Source of the DNA: Phycicoccus sp. Soil802
Lineage (GTDB): Bacteria; Actinomycetota; Actinomycetes; Actinomycetales; Dermatophilaceae
DNA: 64,000 bases
Assembly: GCF_001429605.1 (NCBI RefSeq)
Contig: NZ_LMSS01000001.1
Location: 433,469-497,468, forward strand
Direction of reading: 5' to 3'
Part shown: positions 9,209 to 17,038 of the stretch, one piece after another
Position numbering within the stretch: position 1 is the stretch's first letter
Layout: each line of letters opens with the position of its first letter
Notes under the pieces: model-generated
The model's database searches: none
Told to the model about the DNA's origin: nothing
The model's input: only the letters and a program-made list of their open reading frames with translations
Program-made: the position numbers and the translations under genes

Positions 9209-9817
9209 GTGACCGACCAGCCCACCATCGGAGTGCTCGCCGTCCAGGGTGACGTGCGAGAGCACCTGTATGCCGTGGAGCAGGCGGGCGCGCGCGCCAC
9301 CACCGTGCGTCGCACGACCGAGCTCGACGGGGTCGACGCCCTCATCATCCCGGGGGGCGAGTCGACCACCATGGACAAGCTGGTCCGGGCCTTCGAGCTG
9401 CGCGACCCGCTGCGTGAGCGGCTGGGAGCGGGCATGCCGGCCTACGGCTCCTGCGCGGGCATGATCATGCTCGCCGACCGGATCGCCGACGCGCGTCCCG
9501 ACCAGCAGACCCTCGGGGGGCTGGACATCACGGTGCGGCGCAACGCGTTCGGGCGGCAGGTCGACTCCTTCGAGGAGGACCTGCACATCCGCGCCATCGG
9601 CGGCGCTCCCATGCGTGCCGTGTTCATCCGCGCGCCATGGGTCGAGGAGGTGGGGGAGGGCGTCGACGTGTTGGCCCGCGTCGAGGACGGACCCGCCGCA
9701 GGTAGGATCGTCGCCGTTCGTCAGGGGTCGCTGATGGCCACCTCCTTCCACCCGGAAGTGACCGGTGACCACCGGTTCCACCAGTTGTTCGTCGAGATCG
9801 TGAGAGGCAAGGCATGA
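9209..9817 (+). CDS. pdxT: Pyridoxal 5'-phosphate synthase, glutaminase subunit PdxT
   Basis: A 202-residue class I glutamine amidotransferase that hydrolyses glutamine and channels ammonia to PdxS. The motif GGESTT, the nucleophile in GSCAGM (Cys at about 82) and the FHPE catalytic His/Glu pair are all present. GTG 9209 gives the family-typical start ([14 protein letters not shown]). TAGCAT (9196-9201) ends 7 nt before it with no ribosome-binding site, suggesting a leaderless promoter independent of pdxS. It overlaps yebC by 4 nt (ATGA). Confidence 0.95.
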   Translation: MTDQPTIGVLAVQGDVREHLYAVEQAGARATTVRRTTELDGVDALIIPGGESTTMDKLVRAFELRDPLRERLGAGMPAYGSCAGMIMLADRIADARPDQQTLGGLDITVRRNAFGRQVDSFEEDLHIRAIGGAPMRAVFIRAPWVEEVGEGVDVLARVEDGPAAGRIVAVRQGSLMATSFHPEVTGDHRFHQLFVEIVRGKA

Positions 9818-10575
9818 GCGGCCACAGCAAATGGGCAACCACGAAGCACAAGAAGGCTGCCATCGACGCGAAGCGGGGCAAGCTCTTCGCCAAGCTCATC
9901 AAGAACATCGAGGTCGCGGCCCGCACGGGCGGCGGTGACCCGACCGGCAACCCGACGCTCTACGACGCCATCCAGAAGGCCAAGAAGACCTCGGTCCCCA
10001 ACACCAACATCGACAACGCGGTCAAGCGCGGGTCCGGTGCGACGGCTGGCGGCTCCGACTGGGAGACGATCACCTACGAGGGCTACGCGCCCGGCGGCGT
10101 CGCCGTGCTCATCGAGTGCCTGACCGACAACCGCAACCGCGCGGCGGCCGAGGTGCGCACTGCGCTGACCCGCAACGGTGGCCAGCTGGCCGACCCCGGC
10201 TCGGTGTCCTACGTCTTCGACCGCAAGGGCGTCGTCATCGTCCCCAAGGGCGACAAGACCGAGGACGACATCCTCGAGGTGGTGCTGGAGGCCGGCGCCG
10301 ACGAGGTCAACGACCTCGGCGACTCCTACGAGATCATCTCCGAGGCCACCGACTTCGTGGCCGTCCGCAAGGCGGTCCAGGACGCCGGCATCGACTACGA
10401 CTCCGCCGAGGCGTCGTGGGTCCCCAACCTCAAGGTGCCGCTCGACGCCGACGGCGCGCGCAAGATGATCCGCGTGATCGAGGCCCTCGAGGACTCCGAC
10501 GACGTGCAGGACGTCTTCGCCAACGGCGACATCAGCGACGACGTGCTCGCCGAGATCGAGGACGACGAGGAGTAG
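9814..10575 (+). CDS. yebC: YebC/PmpR-family regulatory protein
   Basis: 253 residues, full length for the YebC/TACO1 family. The N-terminus [20 protein letters not shown] and [18 protein letters not shown] are diagnostic. Family members have been described as DNA-binding regulators and as factors that help ribosomes through proline-rich stretches; which applies here cannot be read from sequence. It is coupled to pdxT by the ATGA overlap and sits upstream of ruvCAB, the usual neighbourhood in bacteria. Confidence 0.93.
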   Translation: MSGHSKWATTKHKKAAIDAKRGKLFAKLIKNIEVAARTGGGDPTGNPTLYDAIQKAKKTSVPNTNIDNAVKRGSGATAGGSDWETITYEGYAPGGVAVLIECLTDNRNRAAAEVRTALTRNGGQLADPGSVSYVFDRKGVVIVPKGDKTEDDILEVVLEAGADEVNDLGDSYEIISEATDFVAVRKAVQDAGIDYDSAEASWVPNLKVPLDADGARKMIRVIEALEDSDDVQDVFANGDISDDVLAEIEDDEE

Positions 10576-10622
10576 AGGCGTGTTGCTGCGCTCGCAGGTG
10601 CGGGCCGGTGTGTAGCGTTTGA

Positions 10623-10638
10623 CCGAACACCTGTTCGG
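10623..10638. promoter_or_regulatory. SOS box (LexA operator) upstream of ruvC
   Basis: CCGAACACCTGTTCGG is a near-perfect palindrome matching the actinobacterial/Gram-positive LexA box (CGAAC-N4-GTTCG core intact). It lies 20 bp before the ruvC start in an 82-bp gap after yebC. This predicts DNA-damage induction of ruvCAB. Confidence 0.88.
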
Positions 10639-10657
10639 ACATGAGGGAGCTGCAGTC

Positions 10658-11209
10658 GTGCGCGTACTCGGGGTCGACCCCGGCCTGACCCGGTGTGGCA
10701 TCGGGGTGGTCGAGGGAGGTCGTGGCCGACAGGTCCGGCTGGTGGCCGTCGGGGTCGTGCGCTCGCCGGCGACCGAGCCCGCCGCCGAGCGCCTGCTCTA
10801 CCTCCAGACCGAGCTCGACACCTGGCTCGACCGGTTCCAGCCCGACGCGATCGCCGTCGAGCAGGTCTTCGCCGACGTCAACGTCGCCAGCGTCATGCAC
10901 ACCATGCAGGCCTCGGCCATCCCGCTGCTCGCCGCCGCCCGGCGCGGGCTGCCGGTCGAGCTCCACACGCCCACGTCGGTGAAGGCCGCGGTGACCGGCT
11001 CCGGCCGCGCCGACAAGGCGCAGGTCACCGCGATGGTCACCCGCATCCTGCGGATGGAGTCCGCCCCCAAGCCGGCCGACGCCGCCGACGCCCTCGCGAT
11101 CGCGATCTGCCACCTGTGGCAGGGAGCCGCGTCCAGCCGCCTGCAGGACGCGGCCCGCGCGGAGCAGGCCCGGCTGCGGTCGGTGGGCCGAGCCGCGGTG
11201 GCCCGGTGA
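10658..11209 (+). CDS. ruvC: Crossover junction endodeoxyribonuclease RuvC
   Basis: A 183-residue Holliday-junction resolvase. The acidic active-site residues appear in VLGVDPGLTRCG (Asp near residue 7), AVEQVFADVN (Glu) and the C-terminal DAADALAIAICH. GTG 10658 is chosen because it gives the family-typical start (RVLGVDPG) and GAGGGAG lies upstream; the in-frame codon at 10619 would place the SOS box inside the gene. It overlaps ruvA by 4 nt (GTGA). Expression is probably SOS-controlled through the box just upstream. Confidence 0.95.
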   Translation: MRVLGVDPGLTRCGIGVVEGGRGRQVRLVAVGVVRSPATEPAAERLLYLQTELDTWLDRFQPDAIAVEQVFADVNVASVMHTMQASAIPLLAAARRGLPVELHTPTSVKAAVTGSGRADKAQVTAMVTRILRMESAPKPADAADALAIAICHLWQGAASSRLQDAARAEQARLRSVGRAAVAR

Positions 11210-11808
11210 TCGCCAGCGTCCGTGGCGCGGTGCGCCACGTCGGCCTCGACCGCGTCGTCGTCGAGGTCGGGGGAGTCGGCATGCTGCTGCACACCACCCC
11301 GGCGACCGCGTCGGCCCTGCACCTCGGTCAGGAGGCGCTGCTCGCCACGACGCTGGTCGTGCGCGAGGACTCGCTGACCCTCTACGCCTTCGGCTCCGAC
11401 GACGAGCGCGACATCTTCGAGCAGGTGCAGACCGTGTCGGGGGTCGGGCCCCGGATCGCCCTCGCCATGCTGTCCGTGCTCGCGCCCGACCGGCTGCGCG
11501 CCGCCGTGACCAGCTCCGACCTCGCGACGCTCACCAAGGTGCCGGGCATCGGCAAGAAGGGCGCCGAGCGCATCGTGCTCGAGCTGCGTGACAAGCTCGG
11601 GATGCCGTCCGGCGCGGCCGCCGGCGCGACCGCGGCCCCGGCAAGCCCCACCGCCGCCTGGCGCGACCAGGTGGCCGAGGCCCTCGTCGGGCTCGGCTAC
11701 TCCGCCAAGCAGGCCGAGGACGCGGTGTCCCGTGCCGCCGAGGCCGCGCCCGCGGGGGCCGACGTCTCGGCGATGCTCCGCGCCGCCCTCCGCGAGCTGG
11801 GGCGCTAG
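11206..11808 (+). CDS. ruvA: Holliday junction branch migration protein RuvA
   Basis: 200 residues with the three RuvA domains: an N-terminal OB fold (IASVRGAVRHV), tandem helix-hairpin-helix motifs (VQTVSGVGPRIALAML and LTKVPGIGKKGAERIVLEL), a flexible Ala-rich linker and a C-terminal domain III (VAEALVGLGYSAKQAEDAV) that contacts RuvB. It binds four-way junctions and loads the RuvB motor. GTG start in a GTGA overlap with ruvC; only 3 nt separate it from ruvB. Confidence 0.96.
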   Translation: MIASVRGAVRHVGLDRVVVEVGGVGMLLHTTPATASALHLGQEALLATTLVVREDSLTLYAFGSDDERDIFEQVQTVSGVGPRIALAMLSVLAPDRLRAAVTSSDLATLTKVPGIGKKGAERIVLELRDKLGMPSGAAAGATAAPASPTAAWRDQVAEALVGLGYSAKQAEDAVSRAAEAAPAGADVSAMLRAALRELGR

Positions 11809-11811
11809 GCC

Positions 11812-12915
11812 ATGGCTGACGGCTTCTCCTCCGAGATGTTCGAGGACTCCTCGATCGACGCCACGTCGCGCGTGGTCGACGCCGACAGCGAGGCCGACGA
11901 GCGCACTGTCGAGGCAGCCCTGCGACCCCGGCGCCTGAGCGAGTTCACAGGACAGACGCGGGTGCGCGACCAGCTCTCGCTGGTGCTCGAGGCGGCCCGT
12001 CGGCGCGGGACCCCACCCGACCACGTGCTGCTCTCCGGACCGCCGGGGCTGGGCAAGACCACCTTGGCGATGCTGATCGGCACCGAGCTGGAGCGCCCCA
12101 TCCGCATCACGAGCGGCCCGGCGATCCAGCACGCCGGCGACCTGGCCGCGGTGCTCTCGTCGCTGATGGAGGGCGAGGTGCTCTTCCTCGACGAGATCCA
12201 CCGGATGTCCCGGTCCGCCGAGGAGATGCTCTACCTCGCGATGGAGGACTTCCGGGTCGACGTGATCGTCGGCAAGGGTCCCGGCGCGACCGCGATCCCG
12301 CTCGAGCTCCCGGCCTTCACCGTCGTGGGGGCCACGACGCGGGCCGGCCTGCTCCCCGCCCCGCTGCGCGACCGGTTCGGGTTCACCGGCCACCTCGACT
12401 TCTACGCCGCCGAGGACCTCGTGACGATCCTCGAGCGGTCGGCCCGGTTGCTCGAGGTGTCGGCCGACACCGACGGCATCACCGAGATCGCCCGCCGCTC
12501 CCGGGGCACACCGCGGATCGCCAACCGCCTGCTCCGCCGCGTGCGGGACTGGGCGCAGGTGCACGGGCGGCAGGTCGTCGACGAGGAGGCGGCCCACGCG
12601 GCCCTCGCCCTCTTCGACGTGGACGACCGTGGCCTGGACCGGCTCGACCGCGCCGTGCTCGACTCCCTGTGCCGCCGCTTCGGCGGTGGCCCGGTGGGGC
12701 TGTCGACCCTGGCCGTGGGCGTGGGGGAGGAGGCCGACACGGTCGAGACGGTCGCCGAGCCGTTCCTCGTGCGCGAGGGCTTCATCACCCGCACCCCACG
12801 CGGACGGGCCGCCACGGCCCTGGCCTGGGAGCACCTCGGGCTCACCCCGCCGGCCGGGCAGGTCGCCCAGCCGAGCCTCCCGCTCGACACCGGCGAGGGC
12901 CGCTTCGGGAGCTGA
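11812..12915 (+). CDS. ruvB: Holliday junction branch migration ATPase RuvB
   Basis: A 367-residue AAA+ motor. Walker A is GPPGLGKTT, Walker [10 protein letters not shown], sensor and arginine-finger region [18 protein letters not shown], then a C-terminal winged helix ([14 protein letters not shown]). It hydrolyses ATP to drive branch migration with RuvA and is the last gene of ruvCAB. Downstream lie the 24-bp tandem repeats and the promoter of yajC-secDF. Confidence 0.97.
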   Translation: MADGFSSEMFEDSSIDATSRVVDADSEADERTVEAALRPRRLSEFTGQTRVRDQLSLVLEAARRRGTPPDHVLLSGPPGLGKTTLAMLIGTELERPIRITSGPAIQHAGDLAAVLSSLMEGEVLFLDEIHRMSRSAEEMLYLAMEDFRVDVIVGKGPGATAIPLELPAFTVVGATTRAGLLPAPLRDRFGFTGHLDFYAAEDLVTILERSARLLEVSADTDGITEIARRSRGTPRIANRLLRRVRDWAQVHGRQVVDEEAAHAALALFDVDDRGLDRLDRAVLDSLCRRFGGGPVGLSTLAVGVGEEADTVETVAEPFLVREGFITRTPRGRAATALAWEHLGLTPPAGQVAQPSLPLDTGEGRFGS

Positions 12916-12920
12916 GCACC

Positions 12921-13016
12921 GCCGCAGCAACACCCTTCAGCTTCGCCGCAGCAACACCCTTCAGCTTCGGCGCAGTAACACCCTTCAGCTTCGCCGCAGT
13001 AACACCCTTCAGCTTC
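12921..13016. repeat. Four tandem 24-bp repeats between ruvB and yajC
   Basis: Four head-to-tail copies of a 24-bp unit (12921-12944, 12945-12968, 12969-12992, 12993-13016). Copies 1 and 2 are identical; copies 3 and 4 carry GTA instead of GCA in the CAGCAAC part, and copy 3 has one further change. The array starts 6 nt after the ruvB stop and ends about 40 bp before the -35 of the yajC promoter. There are no spacers, so it is not a CRISPR. It could be an operator array or a slippage repeat. Confidence 0.9.
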
Positions 13017-13056
13017 GCCAAAGGTCACAATTGGAACGCGGCCACGGTGGGGCACG

Positions 13057-13086
13057 TTGGTCGGTATGCCGTGCGTCACCTACACT
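13057..13086 (+). promoter_or_regulatory. Candidate promoter of the yajC-secD-secF-apt-rel operon
   Basis: TTGGTC (13057-13062) and TACACT (13081-13086) are separated by 18 bp, a good sigma-70-type match. The spacer contains a copy of the dispersed octamer GTATGCCG (13064-13071). Transcription from here leaves an untranslated leader of about 85 nt before yajC. Confidence 0.55.
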
Positions 13087-13176
13087 CGGGCGGTCCCCCG
13101 GCTGGAGTCGGGGACCTGCGTGTGCCCGACTGCGTGGCGCCGCACACCGACTGCCCCAACTCGAAGGGACTGCTCC

Positions 13177-13524
13177 ATGACGTTAGGCATGCCGGCCACG
13201 CTGACGGCGGTCACGGCTTCCGGCGGGGGCTCGCCCGTCGCCAGCCTGCTGATCTTCGCGCTGCCCGTCCTGCTGATCGTCTTCATGGTGTTCAGCCAGC
13301 GGCGTCGCCAGCGCGAGGTCCAGTCGCTCCAGGCGGCGCTGGTCGTCGGTGACGAGGTCTGCACGACGTCCGGCCTGTTCGGCACCATCAAGTCCCTCGA
13401 CGACAAGACCGCCACCCTGGAGATCAGCCCCGGGGTCACCGTCCGCTTCGACCGGCGAGCCATCGGCACCAAGACTGTGCCGACCGGCCCAGCTGACCCG
13501 GGCACACCCGGCACCACCGAGTAG
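13177..13524 (+). CDS. yajC: Preprotein translocase accessory subunit YajC
   Basis: 115 residues. One transmembrane segment (about residues 21-40, LLIFALPVLLIVFMVF) is followed by a QRRRQRE stretch and the YajC domain (LVVGDEVCTTSGLFGTIKSL). YajC associates with SecDF and the SecYEG channel. ATG 13177 is chosen because a GAAGGGA site lies upstream and longer in-frame versions have no support. It is 12 nt from secD, at the head of a five-gene operon. Confidence 0.92.
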   Translation: MTLGMPATLTAVTASGGGSPVASLLIFALPVLLIVFMVFSQRRRQREVQSLQAALVVGDEVCTTSGLFGTIKSLDDKTATLEISPGVTVRFDRRAIGTKTVPTGPADPGTPGTTE

Positions 13525-13536
13525 AGGTCCCTGCAC

Positions 13537-15324
13537 GTGGCAATCAACCCGTACAACCGCAAGCCGCTGAAGATCCTGTCAGCGCTGGCGGCCGTCACCC
13601 TCGGCCTCTACGGCCTCCTCTTCGCCGCGACCACCTGGGGTGACGCGCAATGGGCACCCAAGCTGGGGCTCGACCTCGACGGCGGCACGCAGCTGGTGCT
13701 CAAGCCGGTGCTCGTCGGGGCGAACAAGGTCACCAACGAGCAGCTGAGCCAGGCCCGCGACATCATCGTGCAGCGGGTCGACGCCAACGGTGTCGCCGGC
13801 GCCGAGGTGACCACGCGCAACAGCGAGGACATCGTGGTCAGCGTGCCGGGCAAGAGCCTCGACAAGACCACCGAGGACGCGATCCGCAAGTCCTCGCAGA
13901 TGCGGTTCCGCCCGGTGCTGGCCACCGCCCCGGGCACCAACCAGCCGGTGCCCACCGGGACCTCGACCGGCACCGCGACCGGGACGGCCACCGGCACCGC
14001 GACCGGGACGGCGACCGGCACGGTGCCCAAGGCGACCGGCACGGCCACCACGGCCGGCTCCGGGGTGCCCGGTGCATTCGTCAAGAGCACCACCGAGCCG
14101 ACGGGGTCCGCCACCGCCACCGGTAGCAGCACGACGGCACCGACCGGCTCGACGGCCAAGCCGGCCAACTCCAGTGACCTCGCCTGGATCACCGACGACA
14201 TCTCCAAGGCCTACCAGGCGCTCGACTGCTCGGTCCCCGGTGTGACCGACAAGATCGTCGATGACCCCGCGAAGCCCCTCGTGACCTGCAGCGACGACGG
14301 GGCCGAGAAGTACGTGCTCGGCCCGGTGGTCGTCAACGGCGACCAGATCGCCGACGCCGCCGCCGGTTACCGACCGCTGTCCAACGGGCAGCCGTCCAGC
14401 ACCGTCGAGATCAGCCTGACCTTCAAGTCCTCCGGCACCAAGGCCTACGGCGAGGCCAGCAAGCGGATGGTCTCGCTCGAGTCGCCGCGCAACCAGATGG
14501 CCGCCACCCTCGACTCGCGCGTCATCGTCGCGCCGTACTTCGAGGCGGCCATCCTCGACGGACGGGCCAGCATCTCGGGCTCGTTCACGATCGAGTCGGC
14601 CCGCGACCTCGCCAGCCAGCTGAAGTTCGGCGCCCTCCCACTGTCCTTCACGCTGCAGACCCGCGACCAGATCAGCCCCACGCTCGGCAGCGAGCAGCTC
14701 CGGATGGGCCTCATCGCGGGCATCATCGGCTTCGCGCTGGTGTTCCTCTACTCGCTCGCGCAGTACCGCGCCCTGGGCCTGGTCACCGTCGCGTCGATCA
14801 TCATCGCGGCGTTGCTGACCTATGTCGCGATCGCCATCCTGGGGTGGTCGCACAACTTCCGCCTCGACATGGCGGGGGTGACCGGCCTGATCGTGGCCAT
14901 CGGTGTGACCGCCGACTCGTTCATCGTCTACTTCGAACGCATCCGGGACGAGGTCCGCGAAGGACGGCCACTGCGGGCAGCCGTCGACACCGGTTGGCGC
15001 CGGGCCCGGCGCACCATCCTGGCCGCTGACGGGGTGAACTTCCTGGCCGCCTTCGTGCTCTACCTGCTGGCGTCGTCGAACGTGCGCGGGTTCGCCTTCA
15101 CGCTCGGCCTCACCACGCTCATCGACCTGCTCATCGTGGTGCTCTTCACCCACCCGCTCGTCGCCCTGCTGGCGGGCACGAAGTTCTTCGGTGGCGGACA
15201 CCGGTGGTCGGGTCTCGACCCCGAGCGTCTCGGCGCCAAGGCCCAGAAGCCCCGGTATGCCGGGCGCGGACGGGTCGCGATGCCCACCAACGCACGGACC
15301 GCGAGCGACGGGAGCGCGCTGTGA
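13537..15324 (+). CDS. secD: Protein translocase subunit SecD
   Basis: 595 residues; a membrane component that uses the proton gradient to assist export. The N-terminal transmembrane segment is followed by the signature GLDLDGGTQLVL (about residue 42), the large extracytoplasmic P1 domain, and five C-terminal helices with LRMGLIAGIIGFALVFLY and the conserved ADSFIVYFERIRDEVREG. P1 is interrupted at about residues 140-210 by a Thr/Gly/Ser/Ala-rich insert with TGTA tetrads. GTG start. It overlaps secF by 4 nt (GTGA). Confidence 0.96.
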   Translation: MAINPYNRKPLKILSALAAVTLGLYGLLFAATTWGDAQWAPKLGLDLDGGTQLVLKPVLVGANKVTNEQLSQARDIIVQRVDANGVAGAEVTTRNSEDIVVSVPGKSLDKTTEDAIRKSSQMRFRPVLATAPGTNQPVPTGTSTGTATGTATGTATGTATGTVPKATGTATTAGSGVPGAFVKSTTEPTGSATATGSSTTAPTGSTAKPANSSDLAWITDDISKAYQALDCSVPGVTDKIVDDPAKPLVTCSDDGAEKYVLGPVVVNGDQIADAAAGYRPLSNGQPSSTVEISLTFKSSGTKAYGEASKRMVSLESPRNQMAATLDSRVIVAPYFEAAILDGRASISGSFTIESARDLASQLKFGALPLSFTLQTRDQISPTLGSEQLRMGLIAGIIGFALVFLYSLAQYRALGLVTVASIIIAALLTYVAIAILGWSHNFRLDMAGVTGLIVAIGVTADSFIVYFERIRDEVREGRPLRAAVDTGWRRARRTILAADGVNFLAAFVLYLLASSNVRGFAFTLGLTTLIDLLIVVLFTHPLVALLAGTKFFGGGHRWSGLDPERLGAKAQKPRYAGRGRVAMPTNARTASDGSAL

Positions 15325-16484
15325 TCAACTTCGCCGCACTGGGCAACGACCTCTACACCGGGAAGCGGTCGGTCGACTTCGTCGGCCGCTACAAGCGCTG
15401 GTACGCGCTCTCCGGCGTGTTCGTGCTGATCGCCGCCCTCGGCCTCGTCTGGCACGGGCTCAACCTGAGCCTCGAGTTCCGTGGCGGCTCGGAGTTCCGG
15501 GTCTCCAAGGTGGCCTCGGGCCAGGACTACGAGGCCAGGGCCAAGGATGCCGTGGGCACGGTGCCGAACGCGGGCGCCGCCGAGGTGACCAAGGTCGGCA
15601 CCGGCACCATCCGCGTGCAGACCGAGAAGCTGGGCGAGAACGACATCCGCTCGGTGCAGTCGGCGCTGGCCAGCGAGTTCAAGACCGACCCGGGCAACGT
15701 CTCGGCCTCGTTCGTCGGACCCTCGTGGGGCGCCTCGGTCAGCCAGAAGGCGCTGAAGGCCCTGCTGGTCTTCCTCGGGCTCGTCTCCCTCGTCATGGCG
15801 GTCTACTTCCGCACCTGGAAGATGGCCGTCGCCGGGCTGGTCGCCCTGCTCCACGACCTGTTCATCACCGTGGGGATCTACGCGCTGGCCGGGTTCGAGG
15901 TCTCGCCGGCCACGATGATCGGCTTCCTGACGATCCTCGGCTACTCGCTCTACGACACGGTCGTGGTGTTCGACAAGGTCCGGGAGAACACCACCGAAGC
16001 CCTCGGCAACGGTCGGATGACCTACCAGCAGGCGGCGAACCTCGCGGTCAACCAGACGCTGGTGCGCTCGATCAACACCACCATCGTGGCCCTGCTGCCG
16101 ATCGCGTCGATCCTGGTGATCGGCTTCGTCTTCCTCGGTCCGGGCACGCTGCTCGACCTCGCGCTGGCGCTGTTCGTCGGTATCGCGGTGGGCGCCTACT
16201 CGTCGATCTTCATCGCCACCCCGCTCCTGGTGCACCTGCGCCTGAAGGAGCCGGCGATCATCGACCTCGACAAGAAGGCGACGCGCTACCAGGCCCGCCA
16301 CGGTGGCGTGGTCTCGTCCTCGGACGCCGCACCGGTGGAGCACGAGCCGGATGCCGAGGAGCTCGCCGAAGGCCGGGAGCCGGACCCGTCGGCGGCCCGC
16401 ACCGGTGCCGTCCGCGAGACGCACAAGTACGCGACCAGCGGTCCCCGCAACCAGCCCAAGCGCCCCCCGAAGTCTCGTCGGTGA
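15321..16484 (+). CDS. secF: Protein translocase subunit SecF
   Basis: 387 residues. Partner of SecD, with the N-terminal FVGRYKRWY segment, the family motif LSLEFRGGSEFRV at about residue 50, and the helices carrying GFLTILGYSLYDTVVVFDKVREN. The C-terminus extends into a hydrophilic, charged cytoplasmic tail ending KRPPKSRR. GTG 15321 overlaps the secD stop and is preferred over the ATG at 15204, which lies well inside secD. It overlaps apt by 4 nt (GTGA). Confidence 0.96.
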   Translation: MINFAALGNDLYTGKRSVDFVGRYKRWYALSGVFVLIAALGLVWHGLNLSLEFRGGSEFRVSKVASGQDYEARAKDAVGTVPNAGAAEVTKVGTGTIRVQTEKLGENDIRSVQSALASEFKTDPGNVSASFVGPSWGASVSQKALKALLVFLGLVSLVMAVYFRTWKMAVAGLVALLHDLFITVGIYALAGFEVSPATMIGFLTILGYSLYDTVVVFDKVRENTTEALGNGRMTYQQAANLAVNQTLVRSINTTIVALLPIASILVIGFVFLGPGTLLDLALALFVGIAVGAYSSIFIATPLLVHLRLKEPAIIDLDKKATRYQARHGGVVSSSDAAPVEHEPDAEELAEGREPDPSAARTGAVRETHKYATSGPRNQPKRPPKSRR

Positions 16485-17029
16485 ACAGCGGCACGTCGGT
16501 GAGCGAGTCGCTCGCCGCCCGGGTCACCGCGCGGCTGCGTGACATCCCGGACTTCCCGACGCCCGGGATCCTGTTCAAGGACGTCACGCCGGTGCTCGCC
16601 GACGGCGAGGTCTTCGGCGACATCATCCGCGACATGGCCGACCGCCGCCGCGGCAGCATCGACGTCGTCGTCGGCATCGAGGCCCGCGGCTTCATCTTCG
16701 GGGCAGCCCTGGCGCACGAGCTCGGCATCGGGTTCGTGCCGGTCCGCAAGGCGGGCAAGCTCCCCGGAGCCGTGCACGGCCTGACCTACGACCTCGAGTA
16801 CGGCTCGGCCACCATCGAGATCCACCAGGACTCCTTCGTCGGTGGCGAGCGGGTGCTGGTCGTGGACGACGTCCTGGCCACCGGCGGCACCGCAGCAGCC
16901 GCGTGCGAGCTGCTCGACCGGGCCGGGGCCGAGGTGGTGGCGTTCGAGACCCTCGTCGAGCTGGCCTTCCTGCCCGGGCGCGAGCGGTTGTCCGGACGCG
17001 AGATCCACTCGACCGTGGTGGTCACGTAG
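16481..17029 (+). CDS. apt: Adenine phosphoribosyltransferase
   Basis: 182 residues; salvages adenine by joining it to PRPP to give AMP. FPTPGILFKDVTPVLAD near the N-terminus and the PRPP-binding loop VLVVDDVLATGGT are clear. GTG 16481 overlaps the secF stop (GTGA); a GTG six codons later (16499) is also possible. The order secD-secF-apt-rel is typical of Actinobacteria and links purine salvage with (p)ppGpp metabolism through co-transcription. Confidence 0.95.
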   Translation: MNSGTSVSESLAARVTARLRDIPDFPTPGILFKDVTPVLADGEVFGDIIRDMADRRRGSIDVVVGIEARGFIFGAALAHELGIGFVPVRKAGKLPGAVHGLTYDLEYGSATIEIHQDSFVGGERVLVVDDVLATGGTAAAACELLDRAGAEVVAFETLVELAFLPGRERLSGREIHSTVVVT

Positions 17030-17038
17030 GCTTCCGAC

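Noticed and set aside
7385-9817. 810-codon frame joining the methyltransferase region to pdxT
   Set aside because: Its first two thirds are shadow of the methyltransferase and the antisense of the GNAT gene; pdxT has its own conserved start at 9209.
12921-13016. CRISPR array
   Set aside because: The units follow each other without spacers and no cas gene is nearby.
12402-13079. Cys-rich protein encoded by the 24-bp repeats on the minus strand
   Set aside because: The GEAEGCCC-type repeat continues antisense into ruvB with no ribosome-binding site or family support.
15191-16480. Long in-frame extension upstream of apt covering secF
   Set aside because: The frame lies over secF and encodes Arg/Pro-rich shadow sequence; the conserved apt region begins at the GTG overlapping the secF stop.
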